Below, one piece after another: positions 7,688-15,921 of a DNA stretch of 64,000 nucleotides. The DNA is from B73-G16 sp964611295 (lineage in GTDB: Bacteria > Desulfobacterota > B13-G15). The notes below the pieces were generated by a model that saw only the letters and a program-made list of their open reading frames with translations, had not been told where the DNA came from and did not search any database. Location: assembly GCA_964611295.1 (NCBI GenBank), contig CAZSWV010000001.1, forward strand, positions 124,001 to 188,000, given 5' to 3'. The number at the start of each line of letters is the position of its first letter. Within the stretch, counting starts at the first letter, position 1. Both the position numbers and the translations under genes were made by a program.

Positions 7688-8475
7688 AGTTTTCTCACAG
7701 CTTAAGAGGTATGCTGGCAATAGGGGCATTCCTCTTTGGATGGGAGATTTTACCGCGCTTGGGATGGATAGATCCCCTTTTGCTTCCTCCTTTCAGCGCC
7801 GTTTTAAAGAGGACGGTAGAGCTTGGACTGGAAGGGAGTTTATGGGGGCATATGTTCTCAAGCCTTTGGCGGGTGGCCCTTGGTTTTGCCCTTTCTGGAG
7901 CCCTTGCCCTTCCCTTAGGGGTGTTTTTAGGGTTGTTCAAAAGGGCTGATCCCTATGTAGAGCCCTTAGTAGGTCTTTTCCGTCCCTTGGCCCCACCCGC
8001 CTGGATACCTCTGGCCATCTTGTGGTTTGGGATAGGGGACAAGCCTTCAGTATTCATCATATTCGTGGGGACCTTTTTCTCGACCTTGACAGGGATAATT
8101 GCTGCTACAAGGAGGTTGGACAAGGACCTGCTTATGGTTGCTTTTACCCTAGGTGCAAACTTAAAACAAGCCATATGGCACGTAGTGCTACCGGGATTGA
8201 TGCCTGCTGTCTTCGCCCATTTGAGGATAGGACTGGGTCTTGCGTGGATGTGCGTAGTGGCCTCTGAGATGGTGGCGGTCAAAAGGGGTATAGGTTTCAT
8301 GATGATGGAGGCAAGGAACCTCTTCAGGACAGAGGACATATTGGTAGGAATGGTCTTGGTCGGCCTTGCCGGGTTCCTTATGGATTGGCTGTTAAGGACG
8401 TTGGAAGGAAAGGTCATCAGGTGGCGTAAGGGTGTATCGGCTCATGAACTCCTTGAAGCTCGTTTCAGTCAATAA
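7684..8475 (+). CDS. ABC transporter permease (SsuC/TauC/ThiX type)
   Basis: Integral membrane subunit of the importer, about six hydrophobic segments in 263 residues. The cytoplasmic coupling (EAA-like) region is visible around FTLGANLKQAIWHVVLPGLMP. The start at 7684 is taken from the ATGA overlap with the preceding gene; an upstream ATG at 7660 would lie inside that gene. The 3' end overlaps the ATPase gene by about 30 bp. Confidence 0.92.
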   Translation: MKFSHSLRGMLAIGAFLFGWEILPRLGWIDPLLLPPFSAVLKRTVELGLEGSLWGHMFSSLWRVALGFALSGALALPLGVFLGLFKRADPYVEPLVGLFRPLAPPAWIPLAILWFGIGDKPSVFIIFVGTFFSTLTGIIAATRRLDKDLLMVAFTLGANLKQAIWHVVLPGLMPAVFAHLRIGLGLAWMCVVASEMVAVKRGIGFMMMEARNLFRTEDILVGMVLVGLAGFLMDWLLRTLEGKVIRWRKGVSAHELLEARFSQ

Positions 8476-9190
8476 GGCTTATGAGTCTGAAAGAGGGAGG
8501 ATTGAGGTCTTAAAGGATTTCCACCTCGAGGTGAAAGAAGGGGAGTTTTTGGCCTTAATAGGTCCTTCTGGTTGCGGTAAAAGTACCCTTTTGCGCTTGA
8601 TGGCTGGCCTTGAGCCCCCTGATGGGGGTTCTATCCTATTCAAAGGAAGGCCCCTTGAGACAAAGACAGACGGTAAGATCGTCTTGATCTTTCAGGAACC
8701 TTTGCTTTTCCCCTGGCTGACGGTAGAGGGAAACATAGGTTTTGGCCTCAAGCTCAAAGGTTTAGGGCAGAAGGAGATCAAAGACATCGTATCGGGCCTT
8801 TTGAAAAAGGTAGGCCTTGAGGGGTTTGAGAAATTTTACCCTCACGAACTTTCCGGTGGAATGCGCCACAGGGTGGCCTTGGCTAGGGCCCTGGCGGTAA
8901 ATCCAGACGTATTGCTCATGGATGAGCCTTTTGCCTCGGTTGACGCTATAACCCGTGAGGCATTACAGGAAAAACTCCTGGAAATTTGGGAGGATGCCAG
9001 GAAAACCGTGGTCTTTGTAACCCATAGCCTTAAGGAGGCTCTGTTACTTGCCGATAGGATTTGCGTCTTGACTCCGCGTCCAGCTACCGTTAAGGCCTTA
9101 TACGAGCTTAAGGTCCCAAGGCCTAGGAATGGCAAGCATTCCTTTTTGGCTGAGTGGGAGTGGGAGTTAAGGAGGGAACTGCTGTCTTGA
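8444..9190 (+). CDS. ABC transporter ATP-binding protein (SsuB/TauB type)
   Basis: Nucleotide-binding subunit of the importer. All motifs are intact: Walker A GPSGCGKST, Q-loop in FQEPLLFPW, signature LSGGMRHR, Walker B LLMDEPFASVD and H-loop VTHSLKEA. The QEP-L-PW arrangement and length (248 residues) are typical of the nitrate/sulfonate/taurine group. The ATG at 8444 is preferred to a GTG at 8432. The stop overlaps the next gene, placing a GalT-like enzyme in the same transcript. Confidence 0.93.
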   Translation: MNSLKLVSVNKAYESERGRIEVLKDFHLEVKEGEFLALIGPSGCGKSTLLRLMAGLEPPDGGSILFKGRPLETKTDGKIVLIFQEPLLFPWLTVEGNIGFGLKLKGLGQKEIKDIVSGLLKKVGLEGFEKFYPHELSGGMRHRVALARALAVNPDVLLMDEPFASVDAITREALQEKLLEIWEDARKTVVFVTHSLKEALLLADRICVLTPRPATVKALYELKVPRPRNGKHSFLAEWEWELRRELLS

Positions 9191-10257
9191 CACATAAAAG
9201 CCCGCTTGTTATTGCTTTACCGATGTCCCTGGAGTTCAGAAAGGTTGTGGAAAAGGGAAAGATACTGGATCCTTCCTCAAGTTTTGAGGAAAAAGAGGTA
9301 TGGGTCCAAATACGTTGGGATCCTGTTACTGGACAGACCGTACGTATCATCCAAGAGCTTGGGGGATCATCTGGTTTAGCCCCGGAAGAGGTTTTCAAGG
9401 CTGGGATAGAGGGTTTTTGCCCTTTTTGTCCGGACAAGGTAGAAGGTTTAACGCCTGCTTTCCCACCTTACTTTTTAAGGGACAACAGGGTCAAACGGGG
9501 AGAGGCTGTACTTTTTCCCAATCTCAGGCCTTTTGACCTTATAAGCGCCGTGGTGGTCCTAGGTAGAGATCACTTCCTTCGTCCTAAAGGGTTGAAGTTG
9601 GAGGTACTTCTTGACGGTTTTTCTCTGGCGAGGGATTTCCTGAAAGAAGTGTTGTCCGCCAGAGACAAGGGGCTTTACTGTTACATCAATTGGAATTTCC
9701 TTCCTGCTTCGGGTGGGAGTATCGTCCATCCTCACATTCACGCCATGGCCGGGAGATATCCGACCAACGAAATGAGGGGTATCGAGGAAGGAGCACGAGG
9801 ATATTACGAGGCCACGGGTAGGTCTATCTTCTTGGACCTCTATAAAAAAGAACGGGAGGTGGCTGAGCGTTTTCTCTGGGAAAGGGAAGGGGTTGCGTGG
9901 TTTTTATCCTTTGCGCCTCGGGCTCCTTATGATACGGCCTTTATCTTCCTTGAGGAGAGGGACTTCCTTGAGGTGAGTGATAATAAGCTTAGGGTCTTTT
10001 TAGAGGATTTGAAGAAGGTCCTAGAATTTTACGAGGATAAGGGCTTTTGCAGTTTCAACCTTGTACTTTACGGACGCAGTGCCTCTCAAGAGGAGTACTT
10101 CAGAGTTTACGGTAGGGTTGTGGGTAGAAGGTTTTTGAACTCGTGGTTTACCAGTGACATAAATGCCTTTCAGCTCCTCCATCATGAACCAGTGGTAGGG
10201 GTTTTGCCCGAAGAGGCAAGAAAGGAAATGGTCTCGGTCTTTAAGGGACAAGGATGA
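9187..10257 (+). CDS. GalT/HIT-superfamily nucleotidyltransferase-like protein
   Basis: Resembles galactose-1-phosphate uridylyltransferase in layout: a CPFC zinc-type motif about 80 residues in, and a HIT-type active-site string SIVHPHIHA near the middle. GalT enzymes have HPHxQ; here the last position is His, as in HIT hydrolases, so the reaction may differ (nucleotidyl transfer or hydrolysis). No galactose genes are nearby. The TTG at 9187 overlaps the ATPase stop (TTGA) and has GGAGG upstream; a GTG at 9154 within the ATPase gene is less likely. The stop overlaps the nitroreductase start as ATGA. Confidence 0.75.
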   Translation: MTHKSPLVIALPMSLEFRKVVEKGKILDPSSSFEEKEVWVQIRWDPVTGQTVRIIQELGGSSGLAPEEVFKAGIEGFCPFCPDKVEGLTPAFPPYFLRDNRVKRGEAVLFPNLRPFDLISAVVVLGRDHFLRPKGLKLEVLLDGFSLARDFLKEVLSARDKGLYCYINWNFLPASGGSIVHPHIHAMAGRYPTNEMRGIEEGARGYYEATGRSIFLDLYKKEREVAERFLWEREGVAWFLSFAPRAPYDTAFIFLEERDFLEVSDNKLRVFLEDLKKVLEFYEDKGFCSFNLVLYGRSASQEEYFRVYGRVVGRRFLNSWFTSDINAFQLLHHEPVVGVLPEEARKEMVSVFKGQG

Positions 10258-10859
10258 AGGTGTTGCTACCTCCTGTGGCGAAAAAGGGTGGGTTAAGTTT
10301 TGAAGAGGTAGTTTGTTTTCGTAGGACCATCCGCAGTTTCAAGGAAAACCCCTTGAGTTTGGGCCAGCTCTCACAGTTGCTCTGGGCAAGCAACGGCCTT
10401 GTAGACCCAGCCACAGATAGGAGGACGATACCTTCGGCAGGGGCCCTTTATCCCCTTGAGGTTTATGTGGCGATCGGCAAAGGAGGGGCAGAAGGACTTG
10501 AGGAAGGGGTTTACCATTACCTTCCCTTTGAACATGCCCTTTTGAGGATCAAGGAAGGCGACCTTAGGTCTAAGGTAGCTCAAGCCAGTCTATGGCAAAT
10601 GTGGATGGCACAAGCCCCTGTTATATTCGTCCTTTGTGCCGAATACCAAAGGACTACCTCAAAATATCGGGAAAGGGGCATTCGATACGTGTTGATGGAG
10701 ATAGGTCATGCAGCCCAAAACCTTTTCCTTCAAGCCTTTTCCTTGGGTCTAGGTGCTGGCATAGTAGGTGCCTTTTACGATGAAGAAGTTAAGGCAATCC
10801 TCGGCCTCCACCGAGGTCACGATCCGCTATTGCTAATGCCAGTGGGTCTTCCCCGATGA
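10254..10859 (+). CDS. SagB-type nitroreductase-family oxidoreductase
   Basis: FMN-dependent nitroreductase-fold protein (201 residues). The opening RRTIRSF is the flavin-phosphate-binding segment; RRTIPSAGALYPLEVYV is the hallmark of the SagB-like McbC subgroup, and a glycine-rich LGLGAGIVGAF segment closes the FMN site. McbC/SagB enzymes oxidise azolines in peptide maturation, but no cyclodehydratase or precursor peptide is visible here, so a different substrate is likely. It is translationally coupled on both sides by ATGA overlaps. Confidence 0.87.
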   Translation: MKVLLPPVAKKGGLSFEEVVCFRRTIRSFKENPLSLGQLSQLLWASNGLVDPATDRRTIPSAGALYPLEVYVAIGKGGAEGLEEGVYHYLPFEHALLRIKEGDLRSKVAQASLWQMWMAQAPVIFVLCAEYQRTTSKYRERGIRYVLMEIGHAAQNLFLQAFSLGLGAGIVGAFYDEEVKAILGLHRGHDPLLLMPVGLPR

Positions 10860-11374
10860 AAGTGTTCCTTACAGGGAAGCCCGGCGTAGGGAAGACCACC
10901 CTATTGATAAAGGCGATCGATCCCTTCCTGGACAAAATAGGCGGGTTTTACACCTACGAAATAAGGAAAGGGGGAGAGAGGGTAGGCTTTGTGGTAAAAG
11001 CCCTAAACGGTCCCGAACGTCTTATGGCCCACGTAGACTTCAAGGACGTCCCAAAGGTAGGAAAGTACGGTGTCTCGATCAAGGCCTTTGAGGAAGTGGC
11101 TCTGGTGGCCCTGAAGAAGGCCTTGGAGGAAAAGGAAATCCTTTTGATAGACGAAATCGGTAAGATGGAGCTCCTGTCTTTTAGCTTCAAGGAATTGGTG
11201 TTAGAGGCCCTTAAAAGCCCCAAACACCTTTTGGGGACCATCCCTATAAAAGGTCCTCCTTTTTTAAAAAGGATCAGGGAAGACAAAGGTGTGCAAATAG
11301 TGGAGGTGACTCCGTCCAACAGGGGTGATGTCTTGGCATGGTTGAGGAAAAGGCTAGAGGAAATCTTGCGGTAA
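10856..11374 (+). CDS. THEP1-type nucleoside-triphosphatase (NTPase_1 family)
   Basis: Small P-loop NTPase of the thermophile THEP1 family. Walker A GKPGVGKTT lies near residues 7-15, the GGFYTYEIRKGGERVGF strand follows, and Walker B reads LLIDEIGKMEL. Family members hydrolyse several NTPs; the physiological role is unknown. Length (172 residues) is typical. The start overlaps the nitroreductase stop as ATGA, and the 3' end overlaps the radical SAM gene by 37 bp. Confidence 0.9.
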   Translation: MKVFLTGKPGVGKTTLLIKAIDPFLDKIGGFYTYEIRKGGERVGFVVKALNGPERLMAHVDFKDVPKVGKYGVSIKAFEEVALVALKKALEEKEILLIDEIGKMELLSFSFKELVLEALKSPKHLLGTIPIKGPPFLKRIREDKGVQIVEVTPSNRGDVLAWLRKRLEEILR

Positions 11375-12459
11375 AAAGGGTGTATTACTCCCCCGATCTA
11401 GAAGGATTCCTCTGGGGTAGAAGGCAAATAGAAAGGTTTTCTGCTTATTCTCCACAACCCAAGTTAAAGGAGGAGCTAAAAGAAGAGCTTTACCTCCTCA
11501 GCTCTGATCCCATAGGGGAAGGTAAGGGTATCCTTTACCTTTCCCTTTTCAAAGGACCTTTGCTTAAACCCTGTCCTGGGACGAAGGGTTACATCTGTTG
11601 CGGATACTGGGTGGGGAACATAGTGGCGGGTTGTCCTATGGATTGTAGCTATTGTGTACTTCAGGTATATCTCAACGAGCCCTTCTTAGTACTGCAATTG
11701 CCCTGGGAAAAGTTCTTTCAGGAAGTCAAGGAGAGGGCAAACGGGCCTTTACCCGTAAGGATTGGAACAGGTGAGCTTTCGGACAGCCTTGTGCTTGAAC
11801 CCCTTATTGGATTCGTAAAGGAGGCCGTGTCCTTTTTTAGGGGTATTAAGGCGGTACTTGAGCTTAAGACCAAAACGGACAACGTTGACTTTCTCCAGGG
11901 GCTTCCTCACGATGGTCATACGGTAGTGGCCTGGTCTCTGGCTCCCCAGAGGGTGATAGAAGATTTCGAAAGGGGGACAGCGCCCCTCAAAGGACGTTTA
12001 AAGGCAGCAAAGAAGTGCCTCAGTTGGGGTTATCCTTTGGCTTTCCATTTTGACCCTATCCTCCATTACCCTGGTTGGGAGGAGGATTACAGGGAGTTGA
12101 TAGAGGAACTGTTTAGCCACATAGATCCTAAAGGCGTGATTTGGATAAGCATGGGCACTTTCAGGTTTCCAAAGGGACTTGACGGGATTATACGGAGGCG
12201 TTTCCCTAGGTCATGGCTTTTGACCGGAGAACTTTTCCCCGCCTCGGACGGTAAGGTCCGTTATCTCAAGCCTTTGCGGGTGGAAATTTACAAGAAAGTC
12301 CTAAACTGGTTAAAGGAATACGATCATAAGGCCTTCGTTTATCTCTGTATGGAACGGGAGGACGTATGGATGGCGACTTTTGGGTTCGCCCCTAAGGGGA
12401 CCAAGGGCTTAAAGGAGATGCTCGAAAAACACACGGAGGTGTTCTTGAGAAAATGGTAA
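11338..12459 (+). CDS. Spore-photoproduct-lyase-like radical SAM protein
   Basis: Radical SAM enzyme with the cluster motif CPMDCSYC (CX3CX2C) about 95 residues in, as in spore photoproduct lyase. The N-terminal RVYYSPDLEGF and the middle block ELKTKTDN also match SPL-like proteins in non-sporulating bacteria, whose substrates are mostly unknown. A further pair of cysteines precedes the cluster motif (GYICCGYW). The start at 11338 gives 373 residues and overlaps the NTPase gene; a GTG at 11380 is an alternative. Its stop overlaps the PP-loop gene. Confidence 0.82.
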   Translation: MVEEKARGNLAVKRVYYSPDLEGFLWGRRQIERFSAYSPQPKLKEELKEELYLLSSDPIGEGKGILYLSLFKGPLLKPCPGTKGYICCGYWVGNIVAGCPMDCSYCVLQVYLNEPFLVLQLPWEKFFQEVKERANGPLPVRIGTGELSDSLVLEPLIGFVKEAVSFFRGIKAVLELKTKTDNVDFLQGLPHDGHTVVAWSLAPQRVIEDFERGTAPLKGRLKAAKKCLSWGYPLAFHFDPILHYPGWEEDYRELIEELFSHIDPKGVIWISMGTFRFPKGLDGIIRRRFPRSWLLTGELFPASDGKVRYLKPLRVEIYKKVLNWLKEYDHKAFVYLCMEREDVWMATFGFAPKGTKGLKEMLEKHTEVFLRKW

Positions 12460-13424
12460 AGGCCATAGGGCTTATTTCGGGTGGTCTGGACAGCATGCTT
12501 GCGGCCAAGCTTTTACAACAACAAGGAATAGAGGTCATCGGACTTGCCTTCAAGAGCCCCTTTTTTAGTGTCTCTCGGGCCAAGGAAGCTGCCGAGCGGT
12601 TGAAGATCCCCTTGAAGGTCCTCGACATAACCGAGGAGCTCATCAAGGTCGTCAGGGATCCCAAACACGGCAGGGGCAGCCAGATGAACCCCTGTATAGA
12701 TTGTCACATCTTAATGCTCAAAAAGGCAGCTGAGGTGATGAAAAAAGAAGGGGCCCACTTCGTGTTCACTGGAGAGGTGTTGGGCCAAAGGCCTTTCTCC
12801 CAAACTAAGGCAGCGCTTAAGCTCATAGAACGAGAAGCAGGCCTCGAGGGTCTGCTATTGAGGCCCTTGAGTGCAAAGCTCTTGCCCAAGACCATACCCG
12901 AAGAAAAAGGATATGTAAAAAGAGAAGGCCTCTTGGCCATTCAGGGACGAGGGAGGAAACTGCAGATGGATTTAGCCGAGAAGTTCGGCCTAGGGGATTA
13001 CCCTTCTCCAGCAGGAGGTTGTTTGCTTACGGACCCAAGTTTCTCCAGGAGGTTAAAGGACCTCTTAGAGCATTCGGAGGAGATCACCCGTCGTGATCTT
13101 GAGCTGCTAAAGATAGGTAGGCATCTTAGGTTGTCCAAGGACACAAAAGCAATTGTTGGCCGGAAGGAAGGCGAAAACCGCAAGCTTCAAGAACTTTTCC
13201 TCCCCGGGGACTTGCTTATGGAGCCCAAGGATGGTCCCGGACCTGTGCTCCTTTTACCAAAAGGAGGAAGGGAGAGCGAATGGCCGAAGGCAGCTGCTAT
13301 ATGTCTGCGCTACAGCGATGTCCCGAAGGAGAAACCTTCTAGGGTGAAGTGCCGTGGGAAATGGGAAGGCGTAATCGAGACCTTTCCCATGGACCCTTTG
13401 GAGTGTGAGGATTTGCTTATATGA
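12453..13424 (+). CDS. PP-loop ATP pyrophosphatase, tRNA-thiolation-like
   Basis: The N-terminal PP-loop motif ISGGLDSMLAAKLL marks an adenylating enzyme of the MnmA/ThiI/TtcA type. A conserved NPCIDCHILML motif and GEVLGQRPFSQ follow, and the C-terminal third has the DYPSPAGGCLLTDP block seen in proteins annotated as ThiI- or MnmA-related, without a THUMP domain. A role in tRNA thiolation is inference; sulfur transfer to a small molecule is also possible. The gene is coupled to its neighbours by overlaps of 7 and 4 bp. Confidence 0.8.
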   Translation: MVKAIGLISGGLDSMLAAKLLQQQGIEVIGLAFKSPFFSVSRAKEAAERLKIPLKVLDITEELIKVVRDPKHGRGSQMNPCIDCHILMLKKAAEVMKKEGAHFVFTGEVLGQRPFSQTKAALKLIEREAGLEGLLLRPLSAKLLPKTIPEEKGYVKREGLLAIQGRGRKLQMDLAEKFGLGDYPSPAGGCLLTDPSFSRRLKDLLEHSEEITRRDLELLKIGRHLRLSKDTKAIVGRKEGENRKLQELFLPGDLLMEPKDGPGPVLLLPKGGRESEWPKAAAICLRYSDVPKEKPSRVKCRGKWEGVIETFPMDPLECEDLLI

Positions 13425-14131
13425 GGTTGACATCTTTTAGGGGAAGTTCTATAAAAGCGAAGTCCATGGTCAGGGAGACCAGATCTGAAGGAGAGATTAC
13501 GGGATTGGAGGCGGTAGCTAGGAGGCTCCGCCAGATAGTGGATTTTGTACTCCGCCACCGCTTCTTGGTGGTCCTTGGAGTAGTGATCGCCTTGGGCTGT
13601 GGTTTGGGTTTCTGGTTGTTCGAGAGGTATAAAGGTAAAAAAGAGGAAGTGGCGCTTTTGCTTTTGGGCAGGGCCTTGGAAGCCCAAAGGGTTGAAGAGA
13701 GGCTTTCTTTGTTGAAGGAACTGGAAAGGTTTAAGGGGACCAAGTCCTTTGAAATAGCTAGACTTTACAAAGCCAGGGGTTTGCTTGAGGTAGGCAACTT
13801 CACCCAAGCCGAAGAGGAACTGTCAGCAGCCTTGAACCGACTCTCCTCCAAGACCTTGAAAGCCCAAGCCCATTGTCTCTTGGGGGATGCCTTGACTCAA
13901 CAAGGTAAATGGCAGGAAGCAATTGAAAGCTACAGAAGATGCCAGAAAGAGGGTAGGGGTTGGCTTGACACTTATGCTTTGTTGAAGGAAGCCCTTTTGC
14001 TAGATGCAAGGGGGCAAAAAAGGGAAGCAATTCAAGCCTATGAGAAACTTCTTCCCCTTTTACCACAAGGGGAAATGGAGCTATTTGTCAGGCTTAGGCT
14101 GGAAAGGCTTACAGCCTCGGGCGGTACTTAA
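13421..14131 (+). CDS. Membrane-anchored TPR protein (YfgM-like)
   Basis: A cytoplasmic N-terminus of about 45 residues is followed by one transmembrane helix (around residues 48-68, FLVVLGVVIALGCGLGFWLF) and about 165 residues of helical repeats with TPR character (AQAHCLLGDALTQQGKWQEAIESY). The topology resembles YfgM/BamB-associated envelope proteins, but sequence similarity cannot be tested here. It ends the plus-strand operon and overlaps the convergent thioredoxin-like gene by 51 bp. The ATG at 13421 overlaps the previous stop; an internal ATG at 13466 is possible. Confidence 0.72.
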   Translation: MRLTSFRGSSIKAKSMVRETRSEGEITGLEAVARRLRQIVDFVLRHRFLVVLGVVIALGCGLGFWLFERYKGKKEEVALLLLGRALEAQRVEERLSLLKELERFKGTKSFEIARLYKARGLLEVGNFTQAEEELSAALNRLSSKTLKAQAHCLLGDALTQQGKWQEAIESYRRCQKEGRGWLDTYALLKEALLLDARGQKREAIQAYEKLLPLLPQGEMELFVRLRLERLTASGGT

Positions 14132-14524
14132 AAGTCCCTTTAGGTCTAAGGGAGAAAGATAACCTATCACAGGCCCAATCAAGCCCTGTTTACAGTAAAT
14201 CCATAGGGTAGGATATCCCAACACCCTGAATTTCGTTACAAGCTTGGGGTTCTTTTCTCCTTCTACCCTTACAGGGAGGTACTCCTTATTTAACAGCTCA
14301 GCTATTTCTGGATCCACAAGGGTTTCTCCTTCCAACTTTTCACATATGGGGCACCGTTTGCTTGTGAAAAATATGAACACCGGTTTACCCGTCTTATCCG
14401 CTACTTCTAAGGCCTCTTCGTATTTCATCCACTTTATCGGTTCCGTATACCCTTCATAATTAAAGGCATAAAGGGTTATCACAAACGTTAGAACAAAGCC
14501 CAAAAACCCTTTAAAGCAAGCCAT
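14081..14524 (-). CDS. Exported thioredoxin-fold protein with CPIC motif
   Basis: A hydrophobic signal or anchor segment covers residues 5-22, followed by a thioredoxin-like domain with redox motif KRCPICEKLE and a cis-proline region VLGYPTLWIY. It likely works outside the cytoplasm and may receive electrons from the CcdA protein encoded just upstream, which it overlaps by 37 bp. The domain resembles the C-terminal domain of DsbD and SoxW-like proteins. It is the last gene of the ArsR-TrxA-CcdA unit. Confidence 0.83.
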   Translation of the reverse strand: MACFKGFLGFVLTFVITLYAFNYEGYTEPIKWMKYEEALEVADKTGKPVFIFFTSKRCPICEKLEGETLVDPEIAELLNKEYLPVRVEGEKNPKLVTKFRVLGYPTLWIYCKQGLIGPVIGYLSPLDLKGLLSTARGCKPFQPKPDK

Positions 14525-15150
14525 GACCCTACCCCTATAAGGACAAGGGAGGAGACCATATTCACGTGTCTTGAAAGGGGTTTCAATGCCATAAGGTATT
14601 GAAGGACTTTATCCCAAAAGGAGGCCAAAAGTAGGAAAGGGATGGAGAACCCCAGACAGTACATGCTTAATAACATAGAACCCCCTCGGGCGTCTTGGGT
14701 TCCCACTACATATGTCAATATGGAAGCTAGAATTGGCCCTATACATGGCGACCACCCTATACCATAAGCTGCTCCGGCGATAAGAGGTCCAACCAGTGGG
14801 TAGCGGATAAAGGGCCTAATGCGCCATTCCCTATCGAGAAAGGGTAAATGTAGATAACCCCCTGCCATAAGCCCAAGCAAGACCATCACCAACCCTGATG
14901 CTGCTAAAGATTCGGGTCCCCTTACGGACAACCTTTCCCCAAGGGCACCGAGGGACAATCCTCCTAGGACGAAAACCCCAGAAAAGCCGAGGAAAAACAA
15001 AGAGGCAGAAGCGATCACCCTTAAACGGCGCGGCGAAGGGGCATTGAAACCACTTATAGTGGAAAGGTAAACCGGTACCAGGGGCAATACGCAGGGAGAA
15101 AGGAAACTTCCCACCCCTCCGAGGAAGGCTAAAAGCAGGGAGACGCCCAC
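14488..15150 (-). CDS. ccdA: CcdA-type thiol-reductant transporter
   Basis: Six-helix membrane protein of the CcdA/DsbD-beta family that passes electrons from cytoplasmic thioredoxin to periplasmic thiol proteins. The two expected cysteines are present: C20 in FLSPCVLPLVPVY and C136 in GWSPCIGP. The start is GTG at 15150, two bases after the trxA stop. Context (thioredoxin upstream, exported thioredoxin-fold protein downstream) gives a complete electron relay across the membrane. Confidence 0.93.
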   Translation of the reverse strand: MGVSLLLAFLGGVGSFLSPCVLPLVPVYLSTISGFNAPSPRRLRVIASASLFFLGFSGVFVLGGLSLGALGERLSVRGPESLAASGLVMVLLGLMAGGYLHLPFLDREWRIRPFIRYPLVGPLIAGAAYGIGWSPCIGPILASILTYVVGTQDARGGSMLLSMYCLGFSIPFLLLASFWDKVLQYLMALKPLSRHVNMVSSLVLIGVGSWLALKGFWALF

Positions 15151-15151
15151 C

Positions 15152-15478
15152 TTATAACACCTTCTTTATAATTCCTTCCATTACCTCTTTGGGAACGGCC
15201 CCCACGATCCTTTCGACCACCTTGCCGTCTTTGAAAACCATCAAGGTCGGGATGCTCATTATTCCAAAACGCATGGCAGTCCTAGGGTTTTGGTCGACGT
15301 TGAGCTTTCCCACCTTGCAACGTCCTTCGTATTCTTCAGCGAGGCTTTCGACAAGAGGTGCAATCATCTGACACGGTCCACACCAAGGTGCCCAGAAATC
15401 CACAAACACCGGAAGATCAGATTGAAGTACCTCTTTATCAAAGTTGTCATCGTTTAACTCCACAACCCTCTTCATCAT
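15152..15478 (-). CDS. trxA: Thioredoxin
   Basis: Classic thioredoxin of 108 residues: VFVDFWAPWCGPCQMI redox motif near residues 23-38, KLNVDQNP and the cis-proline IMSIPTLMVFK. The chosen ATG at 15478 has AGGAGG six bases upstream. The reading frame continues open for 47 codons further upstream to an ATG at 15619 that overlaps arsR; that extension contains four cysteines (C9, C22, C29, C35) and may be a real longer form (see findings). It is probably transcribed with arsR, ccdA and the exported thioredoxin-fold gene. Confidence 0.95.
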   Translation of the reverse strand: MMKRVVELNDDNFDKEVLQSDLPVFVDFWAPWCGPCQMIAPLVESLAEEYEGRCKVGKLNVDQNPRTAMRFGIMSIPTLMVFKDGKVVERIVGAVPKEVMEGIIKKVL

Positions 15479-15597
15479 CTTTTCCCTCCTTTCTTTCCCA
15501 AAATGCCATATGGCACAACGGCCTCTATTGTCACAAAACCCTAAAGGGTCAAGACACCCTTCTTCAAGAAAGACCTCTTTCACGAACTTTTCACACC

Positions 15598-15888
15598 TTA
15601 AACGTCCTCCTTCAGACATCCTTCCTCCATCAACTGGATGACCCTTGGCACCCTTTTGTCCTTGACAAAATATCGCACAGCAGCCCCCTCCCTTTCACAA
15701 CCTACAATGCCCTTTGCCCGCAACACCGCCAAGTGCTGCGAAACCACTGCCTGCGGCAACTCCAAACAACCCCATATGTCCTTCACACACGCTGGATCCT
15801 TCACAAGACGCTCCAAAATCCTCAACCTCACCGGATGCCCTATGACCCTAAAAAACTCAGCCCAACCTTTCTCTTTTTCCATAACCAT
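15598..15888 (-). CDS. ArsR-family transcriptional regulator
   Basis: Winged-helix repressor of the ArsR/SmtB family (96 residues): FFRVIGHPVRLRILERL opening, recognition helix LPQAVVSQHLAVLRAKGIV, wing VGCEREGAAVRYFV. Cysteines occur at several positions (DPACVKDIWGC, VGCER, EEGC), which could sense metal or thiol stress; the canonical ArsR CxC pair is not evident. It heads the thioredoxin/CcdA genes and probably controls them. A good promoter lies so close that the mRNA may be leaderless and start at the second ATG (15882). Confidence 0.92.
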   Translation of the reverse strand: MVMEKEKGWAEFFRVIGHPVRLRILERLVKDPACVKDIWGCLELPQAVVSQHLAVLRAKGIVGCEREGAAVRYFVKDKRVPRVIQLMEEGCLKEDV

Positions 15889-15891
15889 ATA

Positions 15892-15921
15892 AAATTATTC
15901 GCATTTTTTAATATTTGTCAA
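15892..15921 (-). promoter_or_regulatory. Promoter of the arsR-trxA-ccdA unit
   Basis: On the minus strand, TTGACA (15921-15916) and TAATTT (15897-15892) are separated by 18 bp. The -10 box overlaps the stop codon of the deoxyhypusine-synthase-like gene, and transcription would begin about at the arsR start, implying a leaderless mRNA. Confidence 0.7.

Noticed and set aside
10254..10859. Azole-modified peptide (bacteriocin) cluster suggested by the SagB-like gene
   Set aside because: No cyclodehydratase (YcaO) or precursor peptide ORF was found around it.
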